Below, piece by piece: positions 1 to 7,390 of a DNA stretch of 33,595 nucleotides. Both the position numbers and the translations under genes were made by a program. The notes under the pieces are model-generated. The model was not told where the DNA came from. It did no database searches and saw only the letters and a list, made by a program, of their open reading frames with translations. This DNA is from Anaerolineae bacterium. GTDB taxonomy: Bacteria > Chloroflexota > Anaerolineae > JAAYZQ01. The DNA lies in the NCBI GenBank assembly GCA_023544525.1, contig JAMJFU010000019.1, positions 1 to 33,595 of the forward strand, read 5' to 3'. Position 1 is the stretch's first letter. Each line of letters opens with the position of its first letter.

Positions 1-924
1 GGCTCAGTGAGCGGCGGCTGCGTCGAGACCACCGTCTACGAGGAGATGATGGACATCCTGGACGGCGGCGCCCCGCGCAACCTGCATTTTGGCATCACCG
101 AAGACATGATCTGGGACGTCGGCCTGGCCTGTGGCGGGACCATCGACGTCTTTGCCCATCAGCTCGATCCAGCGGTGCTCGAGGTGCTGGTGGATTATGT
201 CGAGCGAGGCGAGCCTGTGGCCCTGGCTACCTATGTCACCGGCGAACAGGGGGTGGGCGACGTGGCCGTGGTCGCCCGGGACGGCGTCGTCTTGGGCCCG
301 GAGGACGACGCGATCGCCGCAGCGGCCTGGCAGATGCTGGACGCACGGGCGCAGTCGGGCGCCATCCGCGAGATTGGGCTCGGCACCGAGGTCTTTGTCG
401 AGCCGTTTCTGCCACCGCCCGTGCTGATCATCATCGGCGGCGTACACATCGCCATCCCGCTGACGCGCTTTGCCAAGGAGTTGGGCTTTCACGTCGTCGT
501 GGCTGATCCCCGCGCCAAGTTTGCCAACCGCGAGCGCTTTCCCGAGGCCGACGAGGTCCTGGTCGAGTGGCCAGACGAGGCCCTGGGCCACCTGAACGTC
601 GACCATGCGACCTACATCGTGCTGCTGACCCACGATCCCAAGATCGACGAGCCGACGCTGGCAGCGGCCCTGCAGACCGATGCCGCCTACATCGGCGCCA
701 TCGGCAGCCGCAGCACCCACGCCGCCCGCTTTGAGCGCATGCAGCGCTGGGGCGTGGAGGCCCAGCAGTTGAAGCGGGTCTATGCCCCCATCGGGCTGGA
801 CCTGGGCGGGCGGGCCCCGGCGGAAACCGCCCTGGCCATCATTGCCGAGATCGTGGCGGTCAGCAACGGCCGGGCAGGCCGGCCCCTGCGCGACAGCGAC
901 CGGCCGCCGGGCGGCAATCACTGA
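1..924 (+). CDS. XdhC/CoxI family molybdoenzyme maturation protein (5' truncated)
   Basis: The reading frame is open from base 1 and begins inside the family's N-terminal motif (GSVSGGCVE), so the true start lies upstream of the window. XdhC/CoxI proteins bind molybdenum cofactor and help insert it, often after sulfuration, into xanthine-dehydrogenase or aerobic CO-dehydrogenase type enzymes. The visible part has the small N-terminal XdhC domain with the conserved Cys of the SGGC motif, then a linker, then a Rossmann-like C-terminal domain starting at LIIIGGVHIA. That domain carries the typical TYIVLLTHDP and YIGAIGSR segments and ends with the family's PIGLDLGGRAPAE stretch. The usual GAGH of the Rossmann turn is GGVH here. 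The gene is followed 32 bp later by an Fe-S scaffold-like gene, so it probably closes a molybdenum hydroxylase operon whose structural genes lie upstream (inference). Confidence 0.9.
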   Translation, partial: GSVSGGCVETTVYEEMMDILDGGAPRNLHFGITEDMIWDVGLACGGTIDVFAHQLDPAVLEVLVDYVERGEPVALATYVTGEQGVGDVAVVARDGVVLGPEDDAIAAAAWQMLDARAQSGAIREIGLGTEVFVEPFLPPPVLIIIGGVHIAIPLTRFAKELGFHVVVADPRAKFANRERFPEADEVLVEWPDEALGHLNVDHATYIVLLTHDPKIDEPTLAAALQTDAAYIGAIGSRSTHAARFERMQRWGVEAQQLKRVYAPIGLDLGGRAPAETALAIIAEIVAVSNGRAGRPLRDSDRPPGGNH

Positions 925-956
925 GCCGGCGAGACGCCAGGCTGCGAGACGCTGCC

Positions 957-1337
957 ATGAGCGATATGTATACCGAGCGGCTGCTGGACCACTACAGGCA
1001 GCCGCGCAACAAGGGACACCTGCCGCAACCCGACCTGGCTGCGGAGGAGTACAACCCGCTCTGCGGCGACCGGGTGACGTTCGAGGCTCGGCTGGAGGAT
1101 GGCCGGATCGTCGATGCCCGTTTTGAGGGGCGAGGCTGTGCCCTGTGCCTGGGCGCGGCATCGATCCTCACCGAACTGGTGCAGGGCCGCAGCCTCGAGG
1201 CGCTCAGGCTGCTGGATCAGGACACGTTTCTCGCCGAGCTGCAGTCGCCCATCCGCGCGGCGCGGCTCAAGTGCGCCCTGCTGCCCTGGCTGGCCTTTCG
1301 CCACGCCGCCTTTGGCGAGGAGCCGTGGCTTGACTGA
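957..1337 (+). CDS. SufU/IscU-like iron-sulfur cluster scaffold protein
   Basis: This is a 126-residue protein of the NifU N-terminal/IscU/SufU family, which assembles or relays Fe-S clusters. The three expected cysteines are present: C36 in NPLCGD, C61 in GRGCALC and C106 in LKCALLPW. Asp38 of the CGD motif is also present, and C64 is an extra cysteine. The ending RLKCALLPW is typical of the family. The start is the ATG that opens MSDMYTERLLDHY; the ribosome site before it is weak. The gene sits just downstream of the XdhC-type gene, which suggests a role in providing Fe-S clusters to the small subunit of a molybdenum hydroxylase. A general SUF role cannot be excluded. Confidence 0.88.
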   Translation: MSDMYTERLLDHYRQPRNKGHLPQPDLAAEEYNPLCGDRVTFEARLEDGRIVDARFEGRGCALCLGAASILTELVQGRSLEALRLLDQDTFLAELQSPIRAARLKCALLPWLAFRHAAFGEEPWLD

Positions 1338-1370
1338 GGTTAGCCGTCGGAATGCCCAGACCTGGAGGAC

Positions 1371-1763
1371 GTGACGACCACAGGCATGGAACACTGGAGA
1401 GAACGGGCCAGGCAACTGAAACGAGAAACCTATGCGCTCTACCTGGCCTATCGTGATCCCAGGACGCCGTGGTACGCCAAGGCGCTGGCTGGCATCGTAG
1501 TCGCCTACGCCCTGAGCCCTATCGACCTTATCCCCGACCCGATCCCCGTGTTGGGGTACTTGGACGACCTGGTGCTGGTCCCACTGGGCGTCGCCCTGGC
1601 CATTCGTGTCATCCCGGCCACAGTGATGGAAGACAGCCGGCGGCGGGCAGAGAGAGTTCTGGCCGAGGGCAGGCCCTTTAATCGTGCGGCAGCCATGGTC
1701 ATCGTCCTGATCTGGCTCTCGCTGGCTGCATTGGCCGTCCTGGGCCTGGCACGGATCCTCTGA
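1371..1763 (+). CDS. DUF1232 (YkvA-like) membrane protein
   Basis: A 130-residue protein with the DUF1232 signature: WYAKALAGIVVAYALSPIDL followed by IPDPIPVLGYLDDL, which forms a hydrophobic hairpin with the conserved SPIDLIPD core. A second hydrophobic segment near the C-terminus (about residues 105-128) is probably transmembrane. The N-terminus is basic and amphipathic. The start is taken as GTG at 1371, preceded almost directly by GGAGG; the ATG at 1386 is the alternative and would remove five residues. The molecular function of DUF1232 proteins is not established. The gene lies between the Fe-S scaffold gene and a DHH phosphoesterase gene on the same strand. Confidence 0.82.
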   Translation: MTTTGMEHWRERARQLKRETYALYLAYRDPRTPWYAKALAGIVVAYALSPIDLIPDPIPVLGYLDDLVLVPLGVALAIRVIPATVMEDSRRRAERVLAEGRPFNRAAAMVIVLIWLSLAALAVLGLARIL

Positions 1764-1804
1764 GGCTGCTGGCCAGAGATAGGACCTGGTAAGGGGTGGA
1801 TAGC

Positions 1805-2842
1805 GTGACAGAGAACAAAGAGGCCACAAAGCGCCTTCAGGCCCTGCTAGCGGCAGTCCGAGGCGCAGAGGAGATCCTCATCCTGCCCCATAACGATCCG
1901 GACCCCGATGCCATCGCCAGCGCGTTGGCCGTGCGCCACCTGTTGAGCGAAACGTCGGGCATCGAGAGCACCATCATCTACCAGGGCATCGTCGGCCGGG
2001 CCGAGAACAAGGCCCTGGTGCGCTATCTCGGCCGGCCCCTGCGCCAGCTAAAGGCCAGGGACCTGGCCCAGGGCCTGCCAGTGGCCCTGGTCGACACCCA
2101 GCCTGGTGCGGGCAACAACCCCATGCCCAAGGACCAGGTGCCCCTGCTGGTCTTTGACCACCACCCCATGCAGGAGGCCACAGAGGACGTCCCCTTTGCG
2201 GATGTCCGGTCCGGGATAGGCGCAACCTCGACCATGCTGCTCGAGTACCTGCAGGCAGCCGGCATCGAGCCAGCGCAACCGCTGGCCACAGCCCTCTTCT
2301 ACGGCATCAAGAGCGACACCCTGGGCCTCGTCCGCGGTGCCGGCCCCGACGATGTGGACGCCTACTTTTACCTCCAGCGCCTGGTGGACCTGGAGGCCCT
2401 GGTAGAGATCGAGCGCGCCCAGGTGCCAACAGAGTATTTTCGCCGCCTCCACGCAGCCCTCCATGACGCCCGCTGCTATGGCAAGGCGCTGATCAGCTAC
2501 CTGGGTCCGATGCAGCGCCCCGACCTGGCTGCAGAGATGGCCGACCTGTTGCTGCGCCTGGATGGGGTCTTGTGGGCCGTGTGCATGGGCGCCTACGAGG
2601 ACGACCTGGTCCTGGCCGTACGCAGCCGCCATACACGCGGCGGGGCAGGCCACCTGGTCCAGGCGGTCGTCGGAGACCAGGGAACAGCCGGCGGACACGG
2701 CTTTATGGCCGGCGGGCACGTGCTCCTTGGGGGGCGCGACCCGGAGCTCGTGGCTCGTGGCCTGGAGATGGATATCCTCAAGTATCTCCGGTTGGCTGGC
2801 ACAGCACCGGGCGAGGCGCTCCTTCAGGACGACTGCGCCTGA
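1805..2842 (+). CDS. DHH family phosphoesterase (NrnA-like)
   Basis: A 345-residue DHH/DHHA1 phosphoesterase. Members hydrolyse short oligonucleotides (nanoRNA), pAp or cyclic dinucleotides with Mn2+. The first metal motif is HNDPDPDAIASAL, with H29, D33 and D35 as likely ligands. The name-giving DHH follows at D118-H119-H120 (VFDHHP). A later Asp is in the segment GIKSDTLG. The C-terminal DHHA1 substrate domain has GGAGHLVQA and GGHGFMAGG, the glycine-rich motifs of that domain. I chose GTG at 1805 because AAGGGG lies 8 nt upstream; the GTG at 1796 overlaps this ribosome site and would add three residues. Which substrate it prefers (nanoRNA, pAp or c-di-AMP breakdown product) cannot be read from the sequence. 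Confidence 0.88.
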   Translation: MTENKEATKRLQALLAAVRGAEEILILPHNDPDPDAIASALAVRHLLSETSGIESTIIYQGIVGRAENKALVRYLGRPLRQLKARDLAQGLPVALVDTQPGAGNNPMPKDQVPLLVFDHHPMQEATEDVPFADVRSGIGATSTMLLEYLQAAGIEPAQPLATALFYGIKSDTLGLVRGAGPDDVDAYFYLQRLVDLEALVEIERAQVPTEYFRRLHAALHDARCYGKALISYLGPMQRPDLAAEMADLLLRLDGVLWAVCMGAYEDDLVLAVRSRHTRGGAGHLVQAVVGDQGTAGGHGFMAGGHVLLGGRDPELVARGLEMDILKYLRLAGTAPGEALLQDDCA

Positions 2843-2869
2843 TCGGCAGGACAGCTACCGGCCGGAGAC

Positions 2870-4555
2870 CTACCCCAGGTGCAGATGTTGGGCGTGCTCG
2901 CGGTCGTGGGCTACGAAGGCAGATGTCCAATCGTAGGCCGTACCGTAGCCGCCCCAGGGAAAGCTGTATTCCTGGCCCAACCGGTCTGGGTCCAGGCTAT
3001 CGGCCGCCTGCAGGAATGCTTCGCGTGCCGCGTGGAGGTCAGCCCATACGGCCGCCCACGATTCGTCGCGTCGCGCCTCCACCCGTTCCGCGTTCCAGGC
3101 ATCAATGTCCTCGATGGGGGCCACTCCCGGCGCCCTGCCAGCAACCATATTCCGTAACCCTTCGACGCCAACCCACTCCCAATCGGCCAGGTGCCCCAAC
3201 AGGTCGTGGGTTGTCCATGGTCCGCAGACGGGGAAGGATTCCCGCTGCTCGGGCGGCATGAGCCTGGCTGCGGCGAGCACCTCCTCCCGGCCGGCATCGA
3301 GGGCGGCCCGCAGGACGGCCAGGGGTCCGGCCCGCCCGCCCGCCTTTTCCGCCTGCCGCCAGGCAGCGATCTGCTCCGCGTGTTCGGCGTCATGCTGCCA
3401 CTGAACCCGGAGCGGCACGTCCGGAAAGGTCCAGTCATAGCCGCCATAGCTCCGGGCCCGGAAAAACTCCTCGACCGGCAGGCTTTCCAGCCAACCCACC
3501 CAACTCGCACGGGCCGCGGCGAGCTCGGCCAGCACGGTCTGCAGATCGCTGCTGCGCCAGGCCGCGACAAACCGCTCATTGGCTGCACCGATATCTTCGA
3601 CCGCCCCAAAGTCCGGTTCCTGCCCGGCGACCATGGCGCGCATGGTCGTCTCTGCCCAGCGGTCCCAGGCCGCGACGTGGGCCAGCAGGTCCTTTGCTGT
3701 CCAGTCGCCGACAACCGGCTGGGCTGTCAGCGCGGCTGCCTCCAGGCCCAGTAACTCGACCAGCAGGCCGGCACGCTCACTGGCCAGTCGGGCCAACAGG
3801 CTTTGGCGGTAGGCCGACAGGATCTGGCGCACCTGGGCCGTGTGCTCCCGCTCGTGCTCCAGGAAACGCCGCAGGGCCTTGCGCGCGGTCCAGGCCTCCT
3901 CGGGATGGCCTGTCCAGTGCTCAGGATGGAACACCTCGGTCCGCTCGGACGCCGTCAACATCTGCAACCGCTCCATCGCCGTCCGCCGCTCCATGTCGAG
4001 GAGGTCCAGCATAGACATGGCCTCCTCACGGTCCCATTCGGCGGGCAGGGTCTCGGGATCCACCAACCGGGAGACGTACCACTGCTCGGCGTTGGCCAGG
4101 TGGCGCAGCAGGCGGTGGATGCTGACCGGCATGGGGTCGGGCTGCCAGTCGAGGATCTCGTCCTTGAGGTCAGCCACCAGGGCCAGGAGGTCGGCCCGGC
4201 TGTGGCCCATGAGCCGGAAATAGTGCGCCATCTCCTCGGGGGTGACCGGCTGCCGGTCCGGCGGGAAAAGGGCTGCCGCATCTCCCGGGTCGAAGGGCCC
4301 GGTGCCACTGGCCTCGCCCGCGACCTCTAGCTCGAACGGCGCATCAACAGGCGGCGCAGGCTCCCCGTGCCCGCGCAGCCAGGCATAGTGGGCCTGGACC
4401 GCCTTGGGCAGGGCTGCCAGGGCTTCCTCGCGCGTCTGCGCCCGCACGTAGCAGCCGGGCAGGCTGGGCACGTGGGCCATGTGCGGGCCACCGTCGGCAC
4501 TTTCCAGGTAGACCGCCAGGGCGGTTGCCGGCTGCATCGTCACTGGATCAACCAT
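2870..4555 (-). CDS. HicB-like domain fused to three tandem DinB-like domains
   Basis: A 561-residue protein with an unusual architecture. Residues about 12-65 resemble the HicB/DUF1902 fold (VYLESADGG, VPSLPGCYVRAQTREEAL). Three four-helix DinB-like units follow, at about 105-250, 252-400 and 408-560. Each has the family's helix patterns: LLRHLANAEQW and HEREHTAQV in the first, WTAKDLLAHVAAWDRW in the second, WTTHDLLGHLADWEW and HDREHAQHL in the third. These supply the histidines that could bind a divalent metal. DinB-like proteins include thiol-dependent transferases and ClbS-type self-protection hydrolases, but the reaction here cannot be named. I chose the ATG at 4555 because AAGGGG lies 7 nt upstream; the TTG at 4561 is too close to that site. 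Confidence 0.8.
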   Translation of the reverse strand: MVDPVTMQPATALAVYLESADGGPHMAHVPSLPGCYVRAQTREEALAALPKAVQAHYAWLRGHGEPAPPVDAPFELEVAGEASGTGPFDPGDAAALFPPDRQPVTPEEMAHYFRLMGHSRADLLALVADLKDEILDWQPDPMPVSIHRLLRHLANAEQWYVSRLVDPETLPAEWDREEAMSMLDLLDMERRTAMERLQMLTASERTEVFHPEHWTGHPEEAWTARKALRRFLEHEREHTAQVRQILSAYRQSLLARLASERAGLLVELLGLEAAALTAQPVVGDWTAKDLLAHVAAWDRWAETTMRAMVAGQEPDFGAVEDIGAANERFVAAWRSSDLQTVLAELAAARASWVGWLESLPVEEFFRARSYGGYDWTFPDVPLRVQWQHDAEHAEQIAAWRQAEKAGGRAGPLAVLRAALDAGREEVLAAARLMPPEQRESFPVCGPWTTHDLLGHLADWEWVGVEGLRNMVAGRAPGVAPIEDIDAWNAERVEARRDESWAAVWADLHAAREAFLQAADSLDPDRLGQEYSFPWGGYGTAYDWTSAFVAHDREHAQHLHLG

Positions 4556-4659
4556 CCTCAAACCCCTTCCAGATGCTCTGTGTCGTCTGCCGCCAGTATA
4601 TCACCGATCGTGCCACGGGGCCAACGGCAACCCGCGCAATTCGAACATGGCACAGAAAC

Positions 4660-4698
4660 GCCCGGCACCTCCAGCCGCTAGACTGGTCGGTGCCGGGC
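4660..4698 (-). terminator. Rho-independent terminator after the SnoaL-like gene
   Basis: An inverted repeat with a perfect 10-bp GC-rich outer stem (GCCCGGCACC at 4660-4669 pairing with 4689-4698) and an additional inner CCAG/CTGG pairing. On the minus strand the hairpin is followed by the T-rich run GTTTCTGT. It lies just after the stop of the minus-strand gene at 4735-5136 and before the start of the DinB gene, so it probably separates the two transcripts. The remainder of 4556-4734 shows nothing else. Confidence 0.55.
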
Positions 4699-4734
4699 AC
4701 GACGGCAGAGCCCCAGTTATTGTCCGCCTGATGT

Positions 4735-5136
4735 TCAGCTCCCGGGCGCAGGCAGGCTGCTGTTAAAGATGTCGCGGTGCAGCCTCCACTGCCCGTCTTC
4801 CTGTTTCCAAATGACGATGTACTTGCCCCGGTCGAGCATCTGTCCCCCCTCCCCCGACAGGGCGTAGGCGCCCACCTCAATGGCCGTGTCACCGTGACCC
4901 TCGACCTCGAGGGTCTCCAGGACGGCGCCCTTGACGCCCATGGCGATAATGGCCTGCCAGAAGCCCTGCAGCGCCTCCCCGCCTGACACGATGTCGGCAT
5001 TGGGCGGCAGAACCTGCCCCTCAGCCGTGTACAGAGCCGCCAGACCGGCAGCGTCACCCCGGCCCGCGGCGTCCATGAACACCTGGTTCGCCGCCTCGAT
5101 CGCCGCCCGCACTTTCTTCTGTTTCTTCTTGGCCAT
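4735..5136 (-). CDS. SnoaL-like/DUF4440 family protein
   Basis: A 133-residue protein with the NTF2-like cone fold pattern of the SnoaL/DUF4440 (YybH-like) family: an N-terminal helix (AAIEAANQVFMDAAGRGDAA), then LAALYTAEGQVLPPNAD, a helix carrying the EALQGFWQAI pattern, and beta strands ending in DGQWRLHRDIFNSS. Such proteins may be small cyclases, isomerases, hydrolases or plain ligand-binding proteins, so no reaction can be assigned. The lysine-rich N-terminus (MAKKKQKK) is unusual but clearly follows a good ribosome site (AAAGGAG about 10 nt upstream of the ATG). The gene is followed by a terminator and preceded on the same strand by the ABM-domain gene about 110 bp away. Confidence 0.8.
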   Translation of the reverse strand: MAKKKQKKVRAAIEAANQVFMDAAGRGDAAGLAALYTAEGQVLPPNADIVSGGEALQGFWQAIIAMGVKGAVLETLEVEGHGDTAIEVGAYALSGEGGQMLDRGKYIVIWKQEDGQWRLHRDIFNSSLPAPGS

Positions 5137-5246
5137 GATATCTTGCTCCTTTCGTTCAATCCTATATCAGACTGCCAGTGACGCGCGGCCCGTTTCCGTG
5201 GCGACAGGAGTCCGCGGGCCGCGCGTCTCAGCGTCCCGTCCGATCC

Positions 5247-5561
5247 CTAGCCGCCAGGGCGAATCGGATCCGGAACCACCGGCGATGGACCCCACAGCTC
5301 GAGGGTCACATTGAGGGCCAGGGTGTGCAGCTCATCCAGCACCTTCTGCACCTCCTCATGGCTCTCCCAGGCAGCCCAGGCCTCCATGTCGGCGAACTCG
5401 TACGTGATCGCGACCTGAGCACCGCCACTGGCGGGCCGGTAGGCACGGAACTCGACGACACCCGGCACGGCCAGGGTGCGTTGGATGGCGCCCTCGGTCC
5501 ATTTCAGATATTGTTCGACCTTGTCCGGATGGATAGCCCACTTGTTGATGAACAAGACCAC
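5247..5561 (-). CDS. ABM (antibiotic biosynthesis monooxygenase) domain protein
   Basis: A 104-residue single-domain protein of the dimeric alpha/beta-barrel superfamily. The pattern is typical of ABM-type quinol monooxygenases and related EthD-like proteins: a first strand MVLFINKWAIHPDK, a helix leading to TEGAIQRTLAVPGVVEFRAYRP, then VAITYEFADMEAWAAWESHEEVQKVLDEL. These small homodimers may oxidise polyphenols without a cofactor, but many have no known activity. The GTG start at 5561 is fixed by a strong ribosome site (AGGAGGTGA, six bases upstream). A good minus-strand promoter lies about 205 bp upstream. Confidence 0.85.
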   Translation of the reverse strand: MVLFINKWAIHPDKVEQYLKWTEGAIQRTLAVPGVVEFRAYRPASGGAQVAITYEFADMEAWAAWESHEEVQKVLDELHTLALNVTLELWGPSPVVPDPIRPGG

Positions 5562-5765
5562 TGTGGCTCACCTCCTCTCACCCCTGCTTCTCGCCCCTGC
5601 TCTACTTCTGCCCATCCGCACCTTGGGTTCGATGGGCAGGCAGAGCTAGACCGCAGCCGTATCCAGCCAGGCGGAAAACAAGTGACAGCAGGTTATCGGG
5701 TGAGGTACGGCGAGACTGCAGATAGACGGCAATGACCGGCGTGGATAGCGGCCGACCTGATGACC

Positions 5766-5794
5766 ATTATATCATGTTGCAGGCTGGTTGACAA
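5766..5794 (-). promoter_or_regulatory. Sigma-70-type promoter for the ABM-domain gene
   Basis: On the minus strand, TTGTCA (5789-5794) and TATAAT (5766-5771) are separated by exactly 17 bp. The ABM gene begins about 205 bp downstream, giving a long leader (5562-5760) in which I see no other feature. Confidence 0.6.
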
Positions 5795-5805
5795 GGGGCA
5801 ATCTC

Positions 5806-6035
5806 CGCTGCAGGGCACAGGACCCAGGGAATCCCCAGCTCGCTGGGGCACGGTTGGGCATCCCGACCAGGCTATGTGCAAAGGAACGTGTGATTCTGCC
5901 GGTGGCTGCCGATAGGGCAACAACCTGAGCAAGCTCAGGATTCCAGATCAGTGCTGCTCCTGAGCAATCTGCCCCGCAGGGCACAGGGCGGAGGGAATCC
6001 CCAGCTCGCTGGGGCTCGGCTGGCTCCGGCAGCGG
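5806..6035. repeat. Dispersed palindromic repeat block 1 (diverged copies)
   Basis: Three short palindromes of a family that recurs across the window. Type A cores with the sequence CCCCAGCTCGCTGGGG are at 5833-5848 and 5999-6014, each preceded by a similar run (GCAGGGCACAGG, then GGGAAT). A type B core, CCTGAGCAAGCTCAGG, is at 5924-5939 and is followed by ATTCCAGATCA, as in the copies near 7200 and 33350. The copies here are more diverged than those in the other blocks. They fill most of the gap between the divergent promoters of the ABM gene and the acyltransferase gene. Confidence 0.75.
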
Positions 6036-6090
6036 GCCCGCCGTGCCGCGAACATGCGTGTCCGCTGTCCGGGCCAGGAAGGCCAAGACG

Positions 6091-6099
6091 TGGTATAAT
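6091..6099 (+). promoter_or_regulatory. Extended -10 promoter for the acyltransferase-like gene
   Basis: TGGTATAAT is a perfect extended -10 element (TGnTATAAT) 42 bp upstream of the ATG at 6141. No convincing -35 hexamer is seen, which fits extended -10 promoters. Confidence 0.6.
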
Positions 6100-6140
6100 A
6101 CCTGCCTAATCGCCTGTCATAGCCCAGGGAGGAGACACCC

Positions 6141-6959
6141 ATGCACGACACGCGCCAGCCCTTTGAGACCGTCCCATTCCCCAGCATCCGCGAGGCATCG
6201 ATCGATCTCTTGCGGGCAGCACAGGGCAAACACATGATCCACGGCTTCACTGAGGCCGACGTCACCGTCCCTCGCCAGTTTATCCGCGACCACAAGGCCA
6301 GGACGGGGGAACGGCTGTCGTTCACCGCCTTCATCGCCGGCTGCCTGGCCACAGCCGTGGCTGAGAACAGGGCCCTGAATGCCTACCGCCGCGGCAGAAG
6401 GCACCTGGTACGCTTTGACGACGTCGACGTCAATACCATGGTCGAGCGCGAGGTCGACGGCCAGAGGATGGGAACGCCCAACGTCATCCGGGCCGCGGAC
6501 AAGAAGACGTTCCGCCAGATCCACGACCAAATCCGGGCCGCCCAGGTTGGCGCTGTGGAAGAAACCCGGGGCATGGAGTGGTTCAAGTGGGCATCGCTGT
6601 TCGGCCGGCTGCCCACGTTCATCCGCATGGCGGTCTGGCGGATCCTGATGCGCAACCCCCACACGGTGAAGCGCTTCGCCGGCACCGTCGGCCTCACGGC
6701 GGTGGGCATGTTTGGCAGGCGGGCAGGCTGGGGGATGACCATCCCCTTTCTGACCGTCAACGTCGTCGTCGGCGGCATCTCGCGCCGGCCGGCGTTGGCG
6801 GCGGACCAGTTTGAGGAGCGGGAGTACCTGTGCCTGACCGTGAGCGTGGATCACGACATCGTGGATGGTGCGCCCGCCGCGCGCTTTGTGAACCGCTTCG
6901 TGGAGCTGATCGAGTCCGGACACGGCCTCATCGACAAGGCCACGGCAGGCCAGGTCTGA
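6141..6959 (+). CDS. Lone E2-like acyltransferase catalytic-domain protein
   Basis: A 272-residue protein matching the catalytic domain of 2-oxoacid dehydrogenase E2 subunits, which belongs to the chloramphenicol-acetyltransferase fold. The end contains the active-site region SVDHDIVDGAPAARFVNRF, equivalent to the family's DHRxxDG, with the catalytic His and Asp kept but the Arg replaced by Asp. The segment ADVTVPRQFIRDHKARTGERL and the TPNVIRAADKKTF strand also fit. There is no lipoyl domain and no E1/E3-binding domain, and no E1 or E3 gene nearby, so it is not a normal dehydrogenase component. A free-standing acyltransferase is the best guess. The start follows a strong GGAGGAG ribosome site. 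Confidence 0.82.
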   Translation: MHDTRQPFETVPFPSIREASIDLLRAAQGKHMIHGFTEADVTVPRQFIRDHKARTGERLSFTAFIAGCLATAVAENRALNAYRRGRRHLVRFDDVDVNTMVEREVDGQRMGTPNVIRAADKKTFRQIHDQIRAAQVGAVEETRGMEWFKWASLFGRLPTFIRMAVWRILMRNPHTVKRFAGTVGLTAVGMFGRRAGWGMTIPFLTVNVVVGGISRRPALAADQFEEREYLCLTVSVDHDIVDGAPAARFVNRFVELIESGHGLIDKATAGQV

Positions 6960-6971
6960 GATGCAACCCCC

Positions 6972-7290
6972 CACGCGCAGCAGAAAGGATCCCCCAGCTT
7001 GCTGGGGCTGGTTGGGGCCGGGGCAGAAGCTGCCCCCACGCGCAGCAGAAAGGATCCCCCAGCTTGCTGGGGCTGGGTGGGGCCGGGGCAGAAGCTGCCC
7101 CCCACGCGCAGCAGAAAGGATCCCCCAGCTTGCTGGGGCTGGTTGGGGCCGGGGCGGAGGCTGCCCCTATGGCCTCAGGTAACGATGGAGCCATCGACCC
7201 GAGCAAGCTCGGGATTCCAGATCGTGAGTTGCTTGGGAGGGATCCCCCAGCTTGCTGGGGCTGATTGGGGCCGGGGCAGAAGCTGCCGCT
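6972..7290. repeat. Palindromic repeat block 2 with a 65-bp tandem triplication
   Basis: Three nearly identical units begin with CACGCGCAGCAG at 6972, 7037 and 7103 (periods 65 and 66 bp). Each holds the palindrome CCCCAGCTTGCTGGGG and then TTGGGGCCGGGGC. The third unit runs into a type B palindrome (CCCGAGCAAGCTCGGG, about 7196-7211) preceded by a small palindrome around GATGGAGCCATC. A fourth type A palindrome follows near 7247. The composite from about 7120 to 7290 is nearly the reverse complement of the units at 33190-33488. No coding function is apparent. The block starts immediately after the acyltransferase stop codon and ends at the -35 of the next promoter. Confidence 0.88.
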
Positions 7291-7318
7291 TGACGCCAGG
7301 CCGGGGTCGTGATATAGT
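7290..7318 (+). promoter_or_regulatory. Sigma-70-type promoter for the B3/4-domain gene
   Basis: TTGACG (7290-7295) and TATAGT (7313-7318) are separated by 17 bp, 73 bp upstream of the ATG at 7391. The -35 begins exactly where the repeat block ends. Confidence 0.6.
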
Positions 7319-7390
7319 CATCCACAGGCACAAGTTCGGCACCGCTGGCAGGGCGCCGTCTCCTGCCCGAGTCCCGATAGGGAGGAAGCC

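Noticed and set aside
4-1161. A 385-codon minus-strand open frame opposite the XdhC-like gene
   Set aside because: It is low-complexity, has no family resemblance and overlaps two clear plus-strand genes.
6972-7168. CRISPR array
   Set aside because: Units of 65-66 bp are contiguous copies with no unique spacers, and no cas gene is nearby.
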